From positions 1 to 7,004 of the forward strand of contig JAHIJU010000282.1 in assembly GCA_018898235.1 (NCBI GenBank): a DNA stretch of 7,004 nucleotides, given 5' to 3'. The translations under genes and the position numbers were made by a program. This document shows positions 6,552 to 7,004 of this stretch, one piece after another. The notes under the pieces are model-generated. The model had not been told where the DNA came from. It searched no databases and saw nothing but the letters and a program-made list of their open reading frames with translations. Each line of letters begins with the position of its first letter. Within the stretch, counting starts at the first letter, position 1. The stretch is from Actinomycetota bacterium. GTDB taxonomy: Bacteria; Actinomycetota; Actinomycetes; Actinomycetales; Cellulomonadaceae.

Positions 6552-6923
6552 CTAGAAGGCGTAGCCGTCGTCGTCGTCGGGGTCCTCGGTGGGCTGGTCC
6601 GACCAGTCCTGAGAGATCCGCCGGGACCAGCGGTCCTCGGATGCGCGACGACCGCGCAGGGCATCTCGGGCAGCGGCGCCGTCGGCCGCCAGCGTGCTCG
6701 GGTCGCGGTCGCCGATCAGCGCCGACATGAGCTCGGACTCCTTGGCGGCCCAGCCGGCCTCGAACTCAGAGCGGGCGTGGCGCAGCACCTTCGCCACGGA
6801 CAGGGCCGTGTCGACGGCTCCGGTGGCAGGTTCGGGGACGACCTGGGTCATCCACTCCCGTCCCCGGCGGATGACGAGCACGGTGAGTCCGACCCCGACC
6901 CCGACCCACAGCAGCCGGCGCAT
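6552..6923 (-). CDS. Small single-pass membrane protein, DUF6167 type
   Basis: The product has 123 residues and unknown function. Its N-terminus is a short hydrophobic helix (about 4-18, LLWVGVGVGLTVLVI) followed at once by basic RRGREW, suggesting a membrane anchor with the rest in the cytoplasm. The middle (about 34-100) is charged and probably helical, with FEAGWAAKESELMSALIG. The tail is very acidic and ends in DPDDDDGYAF. Size, layout and position immediately upstream of alaS match the actinobacterial DUF6167 group as I remember it; I could not run a domain search. The ATG at 6921-6923 overlaps the stop of the preceding gene by one base (TGATG), so the two are likely translated together. 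It ends in TAG, 44 bases before alaS. Confidence 0.8.
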   Translation of the reverse strand: MRRLLWVGVGVGLTVLVIRRGREWMTQVVPEPATGAVDTALSVAKVLRHARSEFEAGWAAKESELMSALIGDRDPSTLAADGAAARDALRGRRASEDRWSRRISQDWSDQPTEDPDDDDGYAF

Positions 6924-7004
6924 CAGCGAGCCCCGCCGCCCAGGACCCGACGCACCCCCGCGCTGAACGCGGCGATCTTGAGCATCGGGCGTCCGACGGT
7001 CGCC
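6923..7004 (-). CDS. C-terminal end of a DUF948-type protein (cut by window edge)
   Basis: An open frame enters from the right edge and ends in TGA at 6923-6925. Its last 26 residues include GRPMLKIAAFSAGVRRVLGG. The GRP..K.AAFS.GVR pattern resembles the C-terminus of actinobacterial DUF948 proteins, small membrane proteins usually encoded just before the DUF6167 gene and alaS. The stop shares one base with the next gene's ATG (TGATG), which supports a real gene end. Only this tail is visible, so the family call rests on a short segment plus gene order. Confidence 0.65.
   Translation of the reverse strand, partial: ATVGRPMLKIAAFSAGVRRVLGGGAR

Noticed and set aside
3700..6555. A 951-codon plus-strand open frame lying across all of alaS
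   Set aside because: It is antisense to a certain, full-length alaS. Its product is Arg/Gly/Val-rich with no recognisable domain. Long antisense frames are expected where GC-rich codons suppress stops.

Overview
The window looks like a high-GC actinobacterial chromosome, by content and gene order closest to Micrococcales of the Cellulomonas kind; that placement is an inference from protein style, not from a search. Every gene I can support lies on the minus strand, so the window reads biologically from base 7004 down to base 1. It is almost entirely coding. The only gaps are 44 bases upstream of alaS and about 73 bases between aroE and the last gene.

In transcription order: (1) the last 26 codons of a DUF948-type protein, cut by the window edge; (2) a 123-residue single-pass membrane protein of the DUF6167 type; (3) alaS, a full-length alanyl-tRNA synthetase of 894 residues with catalytic, editing and C-Ala regions; (4) ruvX, the YqgF-type Holliday-junction resolvase/16S rRNA maturation nuclease; (5) mltG, an endolytic peptidoglycan transglycosylase with a cytoplasmic Pro/Ala-rich tail of about 250 residues; (6) aroE, shikimate dehydrogenase; (7) the first 191 codons of a PilB/GspE-type ATPase of a type IV pilus or type II secretion machine, running off the left edge.

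Genes 3 to 6 are joined by four-base stop/start overlaps of the form NTGA (CTGA, GTGA, GTGA), and genes 1 and 2 by TGATG. This looks like one tightly coupled housekeeping operon: tRNA charging, nucleic-acid processing, cell-wall synthesis and aromatic precursor supply. The DUF948-DUF6167-alaS-ruvX-mltG-aroE order is, from memory, widespread in Actinobacteria. No terminator or clear promoter is visible inside it.

Two observations stand out. First, ruvX has no ATG, GTG or TTG that would keep its first catalytic motif; the only fitting start is a CTG inside the CTGA overlap with alaS. Second, the PilB-like protein starts with two 24-residue repeats separated by five residues, the layout of the cyclic-di-GMP-binding MshEN domain, but with both leading arginines replaced. 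I see no mobile element, RNA gene, CRISPR array or clearly new multi-gene system.
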